Shown one piece after another: positions 41,941 to 49,824 of a DNA stretch of 64,000 bases. The DNA comes from JASHVB01 sp036489395 (lineage in GTDB: Bacteria; Pseudomonadota; Alphaproteobacteria; Acetobacterales; Acetobacteraceae). The notes beneath the pieces were generated by a model. The model did not search any database and was not told the DNA's origin. It worked only from the letters and a program-made list of their open reading frames with translations. The position numbers and the translations under genes are program-made. Each line of letters begins with the position of its first letter. Within the stretch, counting starts at the first letter, position 1. Location of the stretch: contig DASXFW010000184.1 in assembly GCA_036489395.1 (NCBI GenBank), positions 16,525 through 80,524 on the forward strand. The letters run 5' to 3'.

Positions 41941-42762
41941 TCATGCCGGCACCTGTCGCGGCCGTCGTTCCGGCGCGCGTGCGTGCGAACCGCCGTGTTC
42001 CTGCCATTCCCAAGGACCGTCCACATTAACGCCCTGGGCCCGCAGCATCTCGACATGATCCTCGGCGTCGTCGTGCGGCCGGTAACCGAGAAATGCCCAG
42101 TTCGGATCGAACGTCTTGATGCGCGTATTGTTGGAATAACCATTGACGATCAGGCAGCCGGGATCGGGGTGGCGCAGCGCGCAATCCACCAGTCGCGCCA
42201 CGTCGCCCGGGCTCAGCCAGGTCGCCAGCGAGCGCTGGTCGATCGGCAGCGTGCGGAACGTGCCGATGCGCAGCGAGACCGATCGGATGCCGTGGCGTTC
42301 GAAATACTCACGCAGCATCGTCTCGCCGAACACTTTGAATGCGCCGTACAGGCTGTCGGGGCGTGGCGGTAGCGCGGGCGTGACGCGCTCGGTGATCGGA
42401 TAACAGCCGAATGCGTGGTTGCTGCTGGCATAGACGATGCGCTCCACGCCGGCGAGGCGGGCGGCTTCGAACACGTCGAACACGCCGCGCACGTTGACCC
42501 GGAACAAGTCGTCCAGCGTGTAATCGCCGCCGACACCGGTCATGTAAACAACGGCCTTCACGCCCTGCATCATGCGGTCCAGCGCCGCGCGATCGCCAAT
42601 GTCGCTGACGATGCATTCCTCGTTGTTGGCGGGATCCGCGATCGAACGGATGTCGGTCAGCCGCAGGTGGCGCCAGGCGGAACGCAGGCCGGTGCGCAGT
42701 GCCGTGCCAATGCCGCCGGCGGCGCCGGCGATCAGCACGCGGTCGGAATGTGGATCGATCAT
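41941..42762 (-). CDS. NAD-dependent epimerase/dehydratase (uronate dehydrogenase-like)
   Basis: A 273-residue extended SDR. The start MIDPHSDRVLIAGAAGGIGT at 42762 has AAAGGA about eight bases upstream. The glycine motif GAAGGIG is at residues 13-19. D/I residues in IVSDIGDRAALDRMM follow. The catalytic region has YASSNHAFGCYP and the YxxxK motif YGAFKVFGE. VVYMTGVGGDYTLDDLFRVN and the short C-terminus resemble uronate dehydrogenases, which oxidise galacturonate or glucuronate to aldarolactones. That substrate is plausible but unproved. It is the last gene of a minus-strand group with two small membrane proteins. Confidence 0.87.
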   Translation of the reverse strand: MIDPHSDRVLIAGAAGGIGTALRTGLRSAWRHLRLTDIRSIADPANNEECIVSDIGDRAALDRMMQGVKAVVYMTGVGGDYTLDDLFRVNVRGVFDVFEAARLAGVERIVYASSNHAFGCYPITERVTPALPPRPDSLYGAFKVFGETMLREYFERHGIRSVSLRIGTFRTLPIDQRSLATWLSPGDVARLVDCALRHPDPGCLIVNGYSNNTRIKTFDPNWAFLGYRPHDDAEDHVEMLRAQGVNVDGPWEWQEHGGSHARAPERRPRQVPA

Positions 42763-42775
42763 GATGGCATTCCTT

Positions 42776-43072
42776 TCATGGCCGTCGCGCCCGGCGGCCC
42801 GAGTTCTTCTGAACAATGGCCACGGCGATCAGGATGAACGCAGCGAGGCGCAGCAGGTAGATCCAGCTTTGCTCCTCGCGCGGGACATGCCCGGCCGCAA
42901 GCAGGAACTGATTGAGCGCGAGCAGCCAGAAGGCAACGGCAAAGGCGACGAACAAAACGTCGCGGCTGCGCGACCAGAATTTCAAAAAGAACAATCCGGC
43001 GACCAGCTCGCCGGCGGTGATCATGCCGGATAGGACGAGACTGAGGGTGCCCACGGCTAATCGATCTCCCAT
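42776..43072 (-). CDS. DUF5985-like small membrane protein
   Basis: A 98-residue protein with three hydrophobic helices. It contains MITAGELVAGLFFLKFW, VLFVAFAVAFWLLALNQF and IYLLRLAAFILIAVAIV. The ATG at 43072 overlaps the preceding gene by 16 bases. A GTG at 43054, just after that gene's stop, is an alternative. It forms a pair with the similar-sized membrane protein upstream. I recognise the shape of DUF5985 but know no function for it. Confidence 0.75.
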   Translation of the reverse strand: MGDRLAVGTLSLVLSGMITAGELVAGLFFLKFWSRSRDVLFVAFAVAFWLLALNQFLLAAGHVPREEQSWIYLLRLAAFILIAVAIVQKNSGRRARRP

Positions 43073-43317
43073 ACGAAGCCGTATAACAGCACGGCGATCG
43101 CAAGCAGGCTGGATGCCAGCCGCATAGGCGACAGGTCGATCTTCGGCAACAGGATGATATCGACGAACACCAGCGCGCTGTTGAGCGACAGCAGGCAGAA
43201 GCAGAAACCGCTCCATAGCAGCAGCGCCTGGCGGTTGCGACGGTAGCTGGACAGCAGCAGCCAGGCGCACAGCGCGCTGGTGAACATGCAGAGCAGATAA
43301 ACGACCGGTTCGAACAT
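43057..43317 (-). CDS. DUF5985-like small membrane protein
   Basis: An 86-residue protein with two to three membrane helices. It begins MFEPVVYLLCMFTSALCAWL, then LLSSYRRNRQALLLWSGFCF and LNSALVFVDIILLP, and ends in YGFVWEID. The SYRRNxxxLLLWSGxCF block is the conserved part. It is paired with the next gene, likely as a heteromeric membrane unit (inference). It lies 10 bases downstream of the winged-helix gene. Confidence 0.75.
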   Translation of the reverse strand: MFEPVVYLLCMFTSALCAWLLLSSYRRNRQALLLWSGFCFCLLSLNSALVFVDIILLPKIDLSPMRLASSLLAIAVLLYGFVWEID

Positions 43318-43327
43318 CGGCCTGGCC

Positions 43328-43735
43328 CTACTTCCTGAAGCGGAACGCGTCCGCGAACGTTTGTATCTTGTCGGTCGGCGACGTGAGTATGGTGCGCACC
43401 ACGGCCAGCGGCTTGCGATTATAGAGATCGACGACGTCGCGGATCGTCTCGGCCAGTGCGGATGAAGCGGGTCTGTAGCGAACCATCCCCGCCTCGTCGA
43501 GCCGCACCAATCCGACAGACTCGAGTGCCGACAGCCCCTCGGTCACCACGCGGGTATTGGCGCGCAGCGCCGCGACGAGTTCCGCCGTTGGCCATGCGCG
43601 ATCGGCGCCCTGTTGCATGAGAACCAGAAGTTCCAGCGTCCAGACAGAGCGAATGGTGTCTTGTACGAAGGCAAGGACGTCGTCTTCTTCCACCGCGCCG
43701 CACGCACAAAGTTTTTTGCTGATGTGCCAAAACAA
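43328..43735 (-). CDS. Winged-helix DNA-binding protein
   Basis: A 135-residue protein. The central part reads WTLELLVLMQQGADRAWPTA, then ELVAALRANTRVVTEGLSAL and ESVGLVRLDEAGMVRYRP, a helix-turn-helix with wing. The N-terminus has a CAC pair (KLCACGAVEED). The C-terminus (PLAVVRTILTSPTDKIQTF) may mediate dimerisation. It probably controls the small membrane proteins that follow on the same strand, a layout often seen with these families. The ligand is unknown. The 143 bases before its start hold no other gene. Confidence 0.7.
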   Translation of the reverse strand: MFWHISKKLCACGAVEEDDVLAFVQDTIRSVWTLELLVLMQQGADRAWPTAELVAALRANTRVVTEGLSALESVGLVRLDEAGMVRYRPASSALAETIRDVVDLYNRKPLAVVRTILTSPTDKIQTFADAFRFRK

Positions 43736-43878
43736 TCAGCCGAGGTACAAAGCATAACAAGCGAGCGCGCCCGCGCAACCAGGCAGGCGACGCGCCTGGA
43801 TCAAAACTTTGCATTTGCGCAACAGCAAAACCGCTGGCGGACTGGCCCGCCGATACAATGCCGCGGGAACCGATCGGC

Positions 43879-44877
43879 TTAGCGGGCCTCACCGGCAAAC
43901 CCGGTTTGCAACGCCGCGAGGCGGTCGAATGCCGCCTGCGGCAGCGGTCCTTTCTGCACGGCCGCGAGCGCGTCTTCGAACTGCTGCGGCGTCGCCATTC
44001 CCACGAGGATGGTGCCCATGGCGGGATGCGAGATCGCAAAGCGGACCGCGGCCTCGGCAAGCGAGCCGGCCGCACCTTCCGCGACCAGCGGCGCCAGCCG
44101 GCGCGCGCGCGCCAGGTCCGCGTTGTACGAATTGGCCGAACCAATCGGTTCCGGCGGCGGGCTGGCGATCGGGTGACGCTCCGCCTCGCCCGACAGCGCG
44201 CCGCCGGCGAGCACGCGAATGCCGATCACGCCGACCCCCGCGGCCTGTGTGTGGTCGAACAAGCGGCCGTAGTCCTGCGCTGGATAATTGGCCGGCAGCG
44301 CGATCGCGGCGCTGGGGTTCAGCATGTTGTAGCTGACCTGCGCGCTGTCGAAGACTCGCGCGTCGATCACCTGGTGCAAGGCCGCGGTGTCGCCGACCGC
44401 GGTGATGCCGAGGAAGCGTGTCTTGCCCTGTTGCCGCAGCTTGTCGAACGCGGGCACGACCTCGTTCAGCACCTGCGCGGCGGACAGCGTGTCGCCGCCG
44501 CCGGCGACGGTGATCGCGTTGTGCAAGTGGAAGATGTCCACGCGCGGCAGGCGCAGGCGTTGCAGGCTGGCTTCCAGCGATTGCGTGACGGCATCGGCGA
44601 TGCGGCCGAAATCGGACGCGGGCAGGCGCACCTTGGTGCCGACGATGGCGTTGGCCGGTTTCAGCGTCGCCAGCACGCGGCCGAGATTCTTTTCCGACTC
44701 GCCATTGCCGTACTGCACCGCGGTGTCGAAGTAATTGACGCCGACTTCCAGCGCGCGGGCGACCGCCCTGTCCTGATCGGCCGGTGCGCCACGCACCATC
44801 AATCCGCCGACCGCGCCGCAGCCGAAGCCGAGCAACGAGACCTGCATGCCGGTCCGGCCGTATGTGCGCATTTCCAT
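43879..44877 (-). CDS. Aldo/keto reductase
   Basis: A 332-residue NADPH-dependent oxidoreductase. The start MEMRTYGRTGMQVSLLGFGC at 44877 has AGAGGA eight bases upstream; the longer frame to 45408 is a shadow of other genes. The catalytic Asp and Tyr are in VNYFDTAVQYGNGESE, the Lys in IVGTKVRL, and the His in DIFHLHNAITV. GVGVIGIRVLAGGAL and the C-terminal ILVGMATPQQFEDAL bind the cofactor. It reduces aldehydes or ketones, or acts as a sugar dehydrogenase. The substrate is not predictable. It stands alone, convergent with the wHTH side and divergent from the toxin gene. Confidence 0.92.
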   Translation of the reverse strand: MEMRTYGRTGMQVSLLGFGCGAVGGLMVRGAPADQDRAVARALEVGVNYFDTAVQYGNGESEKNLGRVLATLKPANAIVGTKVRLPASDFGRIADAVTQSLEASLQRLRLPRVDIFHLHNAITVAGGGDTLSAAQVLNEVVPAFDKLRQQGKTRFLGITAVGDTAALHQVIDARVFDSAQVSYNMLNPSAAIALPANYPAQDYGRLFDHTQAAGVGVIGIRVLAGGALSGEAERHPIASPPPEPIGSANSYNADLARARRLAPLVAEGAAGSLAEAAVRFAISHPAMGTILVGMATPQQFEDALAAVQKGPLPQAAFDRLAALQTGFAGEAR

Positions 44878-45057
44878 GTTGGGTTCCTCTCGGCTCGCAG
44901 GCGGCGCGCCGCCGCGCCTATAGCTTGGCTTGCCCCCCGATTGCTCGCAACAGATACCCACCGCGGCGTTAAGCCAGGAGCAATATCTTCCTGGTAGCGA
45001 GACCTCGGCAAATACGCCTGATCGAGGTCCAGCATCCTGGCTGCCCTGCCCGCCCCT

Positions 45058-45399
45058 ATGCCTGGTTTGCAGCAGGTCTGGCACGGCCCGATCGCCAGCG
45101 GAGCCGTCGCGGCGGGAGGCGTGACGCTTTATCGTGTTTGGGGCGGCGCCAGCGCCCAGCAGGGAGCGTGGCTGACCCCTACCGTGCCGGCCGCGTCGTC
45201 GGTCGCCCGAAGCATGTTGGCCCTGCCATCGGGCAACAATGCTGAATTCGTCTCGGCGGTCCGCGTGCCCGAAGGCACCTGGATACAGATCGGTATCGTG
45301 GCGCCGGCGTTCGGCCAGCCCGGAGGCGGCGCACAGATTCAGTTGCTTGAACGCATCCCGCTCAATAGGTTTGGCCCTGGTGTACGCCTGCCTCCCTGA
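45058..45399 (+). CDS. Orphan toxin domain, TNT-like NAD+ glycohydrolase fold
   Basis: A 113-residue protein that looks like the C-terminal toxin module of a polymorphic toxin. VTLYRVWGGASAQQGAWLTP (R26 region) and SGNNAEFVSAVRVPEGT precede VAPAFGQPGGGAQIQLLERI. The FGQPGGGxQ block at 85-93 is a hallmark of tuberculosis-necrotizing-toxin-like domains, where the Gln is catalytic. An in-frame TGA at 45019 cuts off any upstream secretion or trafficking region, so this is an orphan or displaced cassette. A small gene 12 bases downstream has the size and position of an immunity gene. Target NAD+ hydrolysis is inferred from the fold motif only. Confidence 0.65.
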   Translation: MPGLQQVWHGPIASGAVAAGGVTLYRVWGGASAQQGAWLTPTVPAASSVARSMLALPSGNNAEFVSAVRVPEGTWIQIGIVAPAFGQPGGGAQIQLLERIPLNRFGPGVRLPP

Positions 45400-45411
45400 T
45401 GAGGTCACCGC

Positions 45412-45771
45412 ATGAAGACCGCAGTCTTTCGTTCTCCCGCGTTGCGACTGAGCGTGTTCCGATCCGGCGACGGTTCGGTGACATGGGAAGGAACGTACAA
45501 CGGGATGGCGATAAAATTCGCAATGCCCGTCGATGGCGATTGCGTGATCATGTTGGATCCGGACGCCAGCAAGGAACGCGTCTTCAGGAACTTGCTTCGG
45601 GTTGAATGCAATGGGCGACAGCGATGGCTCGCGGAACTGCCAGCCGATCCGGACACATTCCTTGACGTGCAGCGCGAGGGGGAAGCACTGATGGCACGCA
45701 CCTGGAGCGGATTCAGGATGCGCGTCGATGCAGCTTCAGGCAAGACGCGCAGCCAGGAATTTACGAAATAG
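45412..45771 (+). CDS. Putative immunity protein for the TNT-like toxin
   Basis: A 119-residue protein of unknown family. It reads MKTAVFRSPALRLSVFRSGD and then VTWEGTYNGMAIKFAMPVDG, and ends basic (TRSQEFTK). A GAGG ribosome-binding site lies seven bases before the ATG. It has no membrane segment, so it would act in the cytosol by binding the toxin. The call rests on position (12 bases after the toxin) and size. No homology is claimed. Confidence 0.5.
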   Translation: MKTAVFRSPALRLSVFRSGDGSVTWEGTYNGMAIKFAMPVDGDCVIMLDPDASKERVFRNLLRVECNGRQRWLAELPADPDTFLDVQREGEALMARTWSGFRMRVDAASGKTRSQEFTK

Positions 45772-45792
45772 CGCCGCATCCAGGTGTATCGT

Positions 45793-46773
45793 TCAGCCGC
45801 CGTAGAGCCCGGCGCCGCGCGCCCGCACCTTGGCCAGCGCGACCAGCAATTCCATCGTCGGCACCGCGACCCCTGCCATCTGCGCCAGCGCCACCGGCGC
45901 ATCGAACAAGCCATCGACCTCCATCGGGCGGCCGAGTTCCAGGTCCTGCAGGATGCTCGGCTTGTGGTCCATGCCCTTCTGGCCGGCGATGCGCTGGTCG
46001 AAGCCGTGGTTGGGCCTGGAGCCGAGCGCTTCGGCGACCGCCGCGGCTTCCTGCATCACGCGCTTGCCCGCGGCGGCGCAGGCTGCTTCCGCATAGACGT
46101 GGCGCGGCGCGACGCCGGCCAGTACCGCCAGCGTGCCGCCGGCCAGGTTGTTGATCAGCTTGTTCCAGAGCTCGGTGCGGATGTCCGGCGACGCCTCGCC
46201 GGCGATGCCGCCGGCACGCAACAAAGCCGCCAGCGCCTCGGCGCGGTCGGAGACGCGGCCATCAGGTTCGCCGAACACGACACGGCTTTTCGGTTGCTCC
46301 ACGTCGATCACGCCGGGCGCGGTGACCTCGCTGGCGGCATAGACCACGCCGCCGATCGCTCTTTCGGGGCCGACGCCGCGCCACAGCACGTCGTCCGGGT
46401 CGATGCGCGGCAGGCGGCGGCCTTCCAGCGCGCCGGGCAGCGCGTGGAAATACCACCAGGGGATGCCGTTCATGACGAACGCGACGCCGGTGTCGGGGCG
46501 CAGCAGCGGGCCGATGCCGGCGGCGACCTGCGGCAGCGACGGCGCCTTCACCGTCACCACCACCGCATCCTGCGGTCCGAGCGCGGCGGGATCGTCGGCG
46601 GCGTGCACACGCACGTTGAACTGGCCATCGACGGCGTGGACGGTCAGGCCGTTGGCCTGGATCGCCGCCAGGTGCGGGCCGCGCGCCACGACGGACACCT
46701 CGGCGCCGCCGCGGGCGAAGCGCATGGCCAGATGGCCGCCGATCGCACCGGCGCCGTAAACGCAAACCCGCAT
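45793..46773 (-). CDS. 2-dehydropantoate 2-reductase family protein
   Basis: A 326-residue ketopantoate reductase-like (PanE/ApbA) enzyme. The NADPH motif CVYGAGAIGGHLA is at the N-terminus. The catalytic lysine and asparagines are in RTELWNKLINNLAGG. KPSILQDLELGRPMEVDG is the family's C-terminal helix signature. PanE reduces 2-dehydropantoate to pantoate for CoA synthesis, and many paralogues act on other 2-keto acids. The PWWYFHALP insertion is common in catabolic paralogues. It stands alone. Confidence 0.9.
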   Translation of the reverse strand: MRVCVYGAGAIGGHLAMRFARGGAEVSVVARGPHLAAIQANGLTVHAVDGQFNVRVHAADDPAALGPQDAVVVTVKAPSLPQVAAGIGPLLRPDTGVAFVMNGIPWWYFHALPGALEGRRLPRIDPDDVLWRGVGPERAIGGVVYAASEVTAPGVIDVEQPKSRVVFGEPDGRVSDRAEALAALLRAGGIAGEASPDIRTELWNKLINNLAGGTLAVLAGVAPRHVYAEAACAAAGKRVMQEAAAVAEALGSRPNHGFDQRIAGQKGMDHKPSILQDLELGRPMEVDGLFDAPVALAQMAGVAVPTMELLVALAKVRARGAGLYGG

Positions 46774-46923
46774 GAAGTGTCTCCCCTGGGCGTTGGGCGG
46801 TATCGGACGACGGCGGGGCGGTGGGCGTCAACATGCGGGCATCGCGCGCAACCGGGGAGCGGACCGCACACGCCTGCAGCGGCGTTGATGGCCGTTGCCG
46901 CCTTCCCCTGTTAGACTGCTGCG

Positions 46924-47187
46924 ATGAACGTCACCGTCCGCATCCCTGACGAACTGGCCGCACGGCTCGCCGCCGATGGCGCCGATCTTGAACGCCGCGC
47001 GCTGGAAGCCTTCGCGCTTGCCGAATACCGGGCCGGCCGGCTGACCCGGCCGGAGCTGCGTCGCCTGCTCGGTTTCGGCACGCGCTACGAGCTCGACGGC
47101 TTCCTCAAGGCGCATGGCGTCAACGAGGGCATGACTCCGGAGGAGTTTGAGCGCGATACAGCGACGTTGGACCGCCTTGGTCTTTAA
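46924..47187 (+). CDS. UPF0175-type antitoxin
   Basis: An 87-residue protein. MNVTVRIPDELAARLA is a ribbon-helix-like start. RRALEAFALAEYRAGRLT and ELRRLLGFGTRYELDGFLKA are the UPF0175 helices. UPF0175 proteins pair with DUF3368 PIN-type toxins. The partner, starting 4 bases downstream, is truncated. The antitoxin itself looks intact. Confidence 0.85.
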   Translation: MNVTVRIPDELAARLAADGADLERRALEAFALAEYRAGRLTRPELRRLLGFGTRYELDGFLKAHGVNEGMTPEEFERDTATLDRLGL

Positions 47188-47190
47188 CAC

Positions 47191-47510
47191 ATGCAGGCCG
47201 TCGCCGACACCGGCCCTTTGAACTACCTGGTGCTCATCGGGCACATCGGCGTGGTACCTCAATTGTTCGACCACGTTTGCATTCCTCGGGTCGTTCGCGA
47301 CGAACTCAACAATCCGATGACGCCAGCGTTGGTTCGAGCCTGGATCGGCGCGCCACCCGGTTGGCTGTCCATCCTGCCCAATCGAACGGGAGCGAACCCT
47401 TCGCTCGCCGCCCTCGACAACGGCGAACAAGCGGCCATCGCGCTTGCCGCTGCGATCCAGGCCGACGTTCTGCTGATCGATGCTCGGGCCGCGCTCGCCG
47501 GCGGCCGACT
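47191..47510 (+). pseudogene. DUF3368 PIN-like toxin, 3'-truncated
   Basis: The first roughly 105 codons match the DUF3368 nuclease: MQAVADTGPLNYLVLIGHIG (acidic D6), IPRVVRDEL (E38), LDNGEQAAIALAAAIQADVL and LIDAR. The remainder of the family domain, including its last acidic residue and the VxGTxG region, is missing. The frame runs on, without family similarity, antisense over the binding-protein gene. The truncation lies about 90 bases before that gene's stop codon, so a deletion or rearrangement removed the 3' end. The toxin is probably inactive while its antitoxin remains. Confidence 0.75.
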
Positions 47511-47598
47511 TCAGGAATCCGCCCCTCCAGCCCGTCAACGCAGCACCGAGACTCTGCGGAACCGGCGGTCGCGACAAGGCCGCGACCGCCTGCCCTGG

Positions 47599-48822
47599 TC
47601 AGGCGTTCGCACCCGACAGGATCGGACCAAACGGAACGTAGCGCTTGCCGGTGAAGCGCCGCATCTGCGCCTGGTGGATCGCATCGAAGTTGGTCGGGCT
47701 GGTGTTGACCAGGATGCCCGGCAGCACCATCGGCAATGCGAGATTATGCAGGCTGGCGCACTGCTTCATCACGTTCTCGCGCGTCAGGTCATCGCCGCAC
47801 CGCTGCAGAATGTGCGTCATCGTCTGGGCGATCGAATAACCGTAGGTGGTCTGGTTATCGGTCTTGTCGCCGGTCGGATAGTACTTGTCCATGAACGCAA
47901 GCCACTGCTTGTAGCCGGCGTCGTTGAGCCATTGCGGATCGGTGGGGTCCTTGAAGGACGTGTCGCTGATGATCCCCTGCGCGTTTTCAAAACCCGCAGG
48001 CTGCAGGGTCGCGCCGACGGACGAGGCGATGCCATTCAGGATGTGCAGCGGCTTCCAGCCGATTTCAGCCACCTTCCGGATCGCCAGCGCGCCGAACTTG
48101 GGAATCGCGACCGTGACGAGGGTATCGCAGCCCGCCGCCTGCAACTGGACGATCTGCGAGTCGACGGTCGGGTCGGAGGTCTCATAGCTCTGCTTCGCCG
48201 TGATCAGCGTCGCGGCCTTGGCGCCGAGCCCGTCGATCACGCCCTTCAGATAGTCCTTGCCGAAATCGTCGTTCTGATACAGCACGCCGACCTTGGCATC
48301 GGGTTTGTTCTTCAGGATGTACGCCGCGTAGATGTGCCCCTCGGCCTGGTAGCTGATGAAAAAGCCCATGGTCCACGGGTGGCCCTTCGGGTCGTTCCAC
48401 TTGGTGGCGCCGGTGCCGGGGAACAATTGCGGCACATGCTTTTCGTTCAGGTAGCGCCAGACCGCGCTGTTGGTCGGGGTGCCGATCGAAGAGACCAGCA
48501 ACAGGACGCCGTCCTCTTCCACCAGCTTGCGTGTCATCTCGACCGTCTTCGGCGGGGAGTATGCGTCGTCGTAGGAAATCCAGGTGATCTTGCGCCCGTT
48601 TATGCCGCCCTCGGCGTTGACCTTCTTGAAATAGGCTTGTGCCGACAGCGGGAACGGGGCGGCGTTCGCGAGCGGCCCGCTATAGGGGCCGGTGTTGCCG
48701 AGCTTGATCTCGGTGTCGGTAACACCCGGCCCATATTTCTTGGCGGCGCGGGCGGGCACCGCGGTCGCGGCGAGCGCGGCCGGTGCGGCGGCGAGGATCG
48801 TGCGGCGTGTCAGATTGGTCAT
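47599..48822 (-). CDS. ABC transporter substrate-binding protein, branched-chain amino acid type
   Basis: A 407-residue periplasmic binding protein of the LivJ/Peripla_BP_6 family. The start MTNLTRRTILAAAPAALAAT at 48822 has GGGAGA upstream and a twin-arginine-like signal ending AVPARA. The mature part begins KKYGPGVTDTEIKLGNTGPY. SYDDAYSPPKTVEMTRKLVE, GVLYQNDDFGKDYLKGV and GYSIAQTMTHILQRCG are typical. It would bind an amino acid, amide or aromatic acid for an ABC importer. No permease or ATPase genes are in the window, so it is an orphan. Confidence 0.92.
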   Translation of the reverse strand: MTNLTRRTILAAAPAALAATAVPARAAKKYGPGVTDTEIKLGNTGPYSGPLANAAPFPLSAQAYFKKVNAEGGINGRKITWISYDDAYSPPKTVEMTRKLVEEDGVLLLVSSIGTPTNSAVWRYLNEKHVPQLFPGTGATKWNDPKGHPWTMGFFISYQAEGHIYAAYILKNKPDAKVGVLYQNDDFGKDYLKGVIDGLGAKAATLITAKQSYETSDPTVDSQIVQLQAAGCDTLVTVAIPKFGALAIRKVAEIGWKPLHILNGIASSVGATLQPAGFENAQGIISDTSFKDPTDPQWLNDAGYKQWLAFMDKYYPTGDKTDNQTTYGYSIAQTMTHILQRCGDDLTRENVMKQCASLHNLALPMVLPGILVNTSPTNFDAIHQAQMRRFTGKRYVPFGPILSGANA

Positions 48823-49207
48823 CGTGGTCTCCCTGTTTGTATGCCTAACGTCTGTTGTCCAGATCAGCGGCTTTTTGGTTCCGGACCATGCGCGGCGCCG
48901 CCAGGACGGCCGCAGCGTGATTCGGGAGCACATGCTTGCCAGGCGAGTGGATAGCGATGGAAAATCGGAGCGTGGCACGCCTGTTCTCGCACGAATCTCA
49001 GGCAGCAGGGGGTCAGGTAAAACAGCGCAATAAAGTCAGGAAATACCCGACATCAGGCGGCGTTGGATGCCGCGCGGCTGGGGGCTCCCGCTATTCCCAT
49101 GCCGCCGATTTCATCAGTGTGCATCAGTGGTTCCAATTCTTGCTTTGGCAGCAGAAAGCAAGAATTGGAACCACAGATGCACACTGATGAACTGTGCCGC
49201 CCCAAGG
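48823..49207. other. Gene-free stretch with a long hairpin
   Basis: 385 bases upstream of the binding-protein gene. Apart from the inverted repeat at 49112-49189, listed separately, I see no supported gene or clear promoter. Confidence 0.6.
49112..49189. repeat. 35-base inverted repeat with 8-base loop
   Basis: Arms 49112-49146 and 49155-49189 match over 34 of 35 positions. Each is built from CATCAGTGTGCATC, a TGGTTCCAATTCTTGCTTT part and its complement. The loop is GGCAGCAG. It is unlike repeats A-E and AT-richer than its surroundings, suggesting a separate miniature element near the IS1595 remnant. Confidence 0.9.
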
Positions 49208-49583
49208 TCAGTTGGCAATTCGCTGGATCTCGCGACGCGGTTTGCCGAAGTTAAGCAACCAGCAAAGGCCGAGCCCTGTCGGTTTGAGGTAATTGATGGA
49301 TTGTGCGGTGTGCACGCGATCCAGCGCCTTCACGGCCTGCAATTCCACCACGACGGTGCCCTGGACGAGCAGATCGGCGGTATAGTCGCCGATGGTCACG
49401 CCATCGTATCAAACCTTGATCGCATGCTGCTGCGAGACGTCGAGCCAGGTCTTTCGTAACTCGTGCGCGAGAGCCTGCCCCCGCGAAGGCGGGGGGGGCG
49501 TTCTCATATACCTTTTCAAGAAAGCCGCAGCCGAGCGTATTCATCACCCGGAAGGCGCAGCCAATGATTTTCTCCGATATCAC
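49208..49583 (-). pseudogene. GxxExxY protein (PDDEXK-like) disrupted by a 25-base palindrome and a stop codon
   Basis: The minus strand from about 49583 reads VISEKIIGCAFRVMNTLGCG then FLEKVYEN, the GxxExxY signature. A 25-base GC palindrome at 49475-49499 then shifts the frame. Removing it restores ALAHELRKTWLDVSQQHAIK. A TGA at 49409-49411 interrupts the frame, after which it continues VTIGDYTADLLVQGTVVVEL and QAVKALDRVHTAQSINYLKP, and ends NFGKPRREIQRIAN. The family is of unknown biological role but has a nuclease-like core. Two independent lesions show that it is dead. Confidence 0.82.
49475..49499. repeat. 25-base GC palindrome inserted in the GxxExxY gene
   Basis: The core is GCCCCCGCGAAGGCGGGGGG. 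Excision of exactly these 25 bases rejoins GAGAGC to GTTCTC and restores the reading frame. It is therefore a recent insertion of a small mobile palindrome distinct from families A-E. Confidence 0.8.
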
Positions 49584-49824
49584 GTCGGAACGATTTCGTT
49601 CTGGTGCATCGGTGGGTCGAATAGTGCTGCCTGTCGATGGCAGAAAAACCTTGCCAAAACGTTGACAGACGGCGCCGCAGACTCGCCGGACCGTATGCCG
49701 AGGCGAATCGTGGCCCGTTGCGGCTCGATGGCCCGGGCAACGCCGAAATCCAGGCGTCTCTATGATGCGTTGGCGCCGATAATCACCCACTCGATCTCCT
49801 GAAAACCCCTTTGAACCAACGTCG
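49584..49824. other. Unassigned stretch between two pseudogenes
   Basis: 241 bases between the truncated transposase and the GxxExxY remnant. Minus-strand frames are open but show no recognisable family. It may be the junction left by the event that removed the transposase 3' end. Confidence 0.4.

Noticed and set aside
47511..48954. Long continuation of the DUF3368 frame over the binding-protein gene
   Set aside because: Only the first 105 codons have family similarity. The remainder is antisense to a well-supported periplasmic binding protein.
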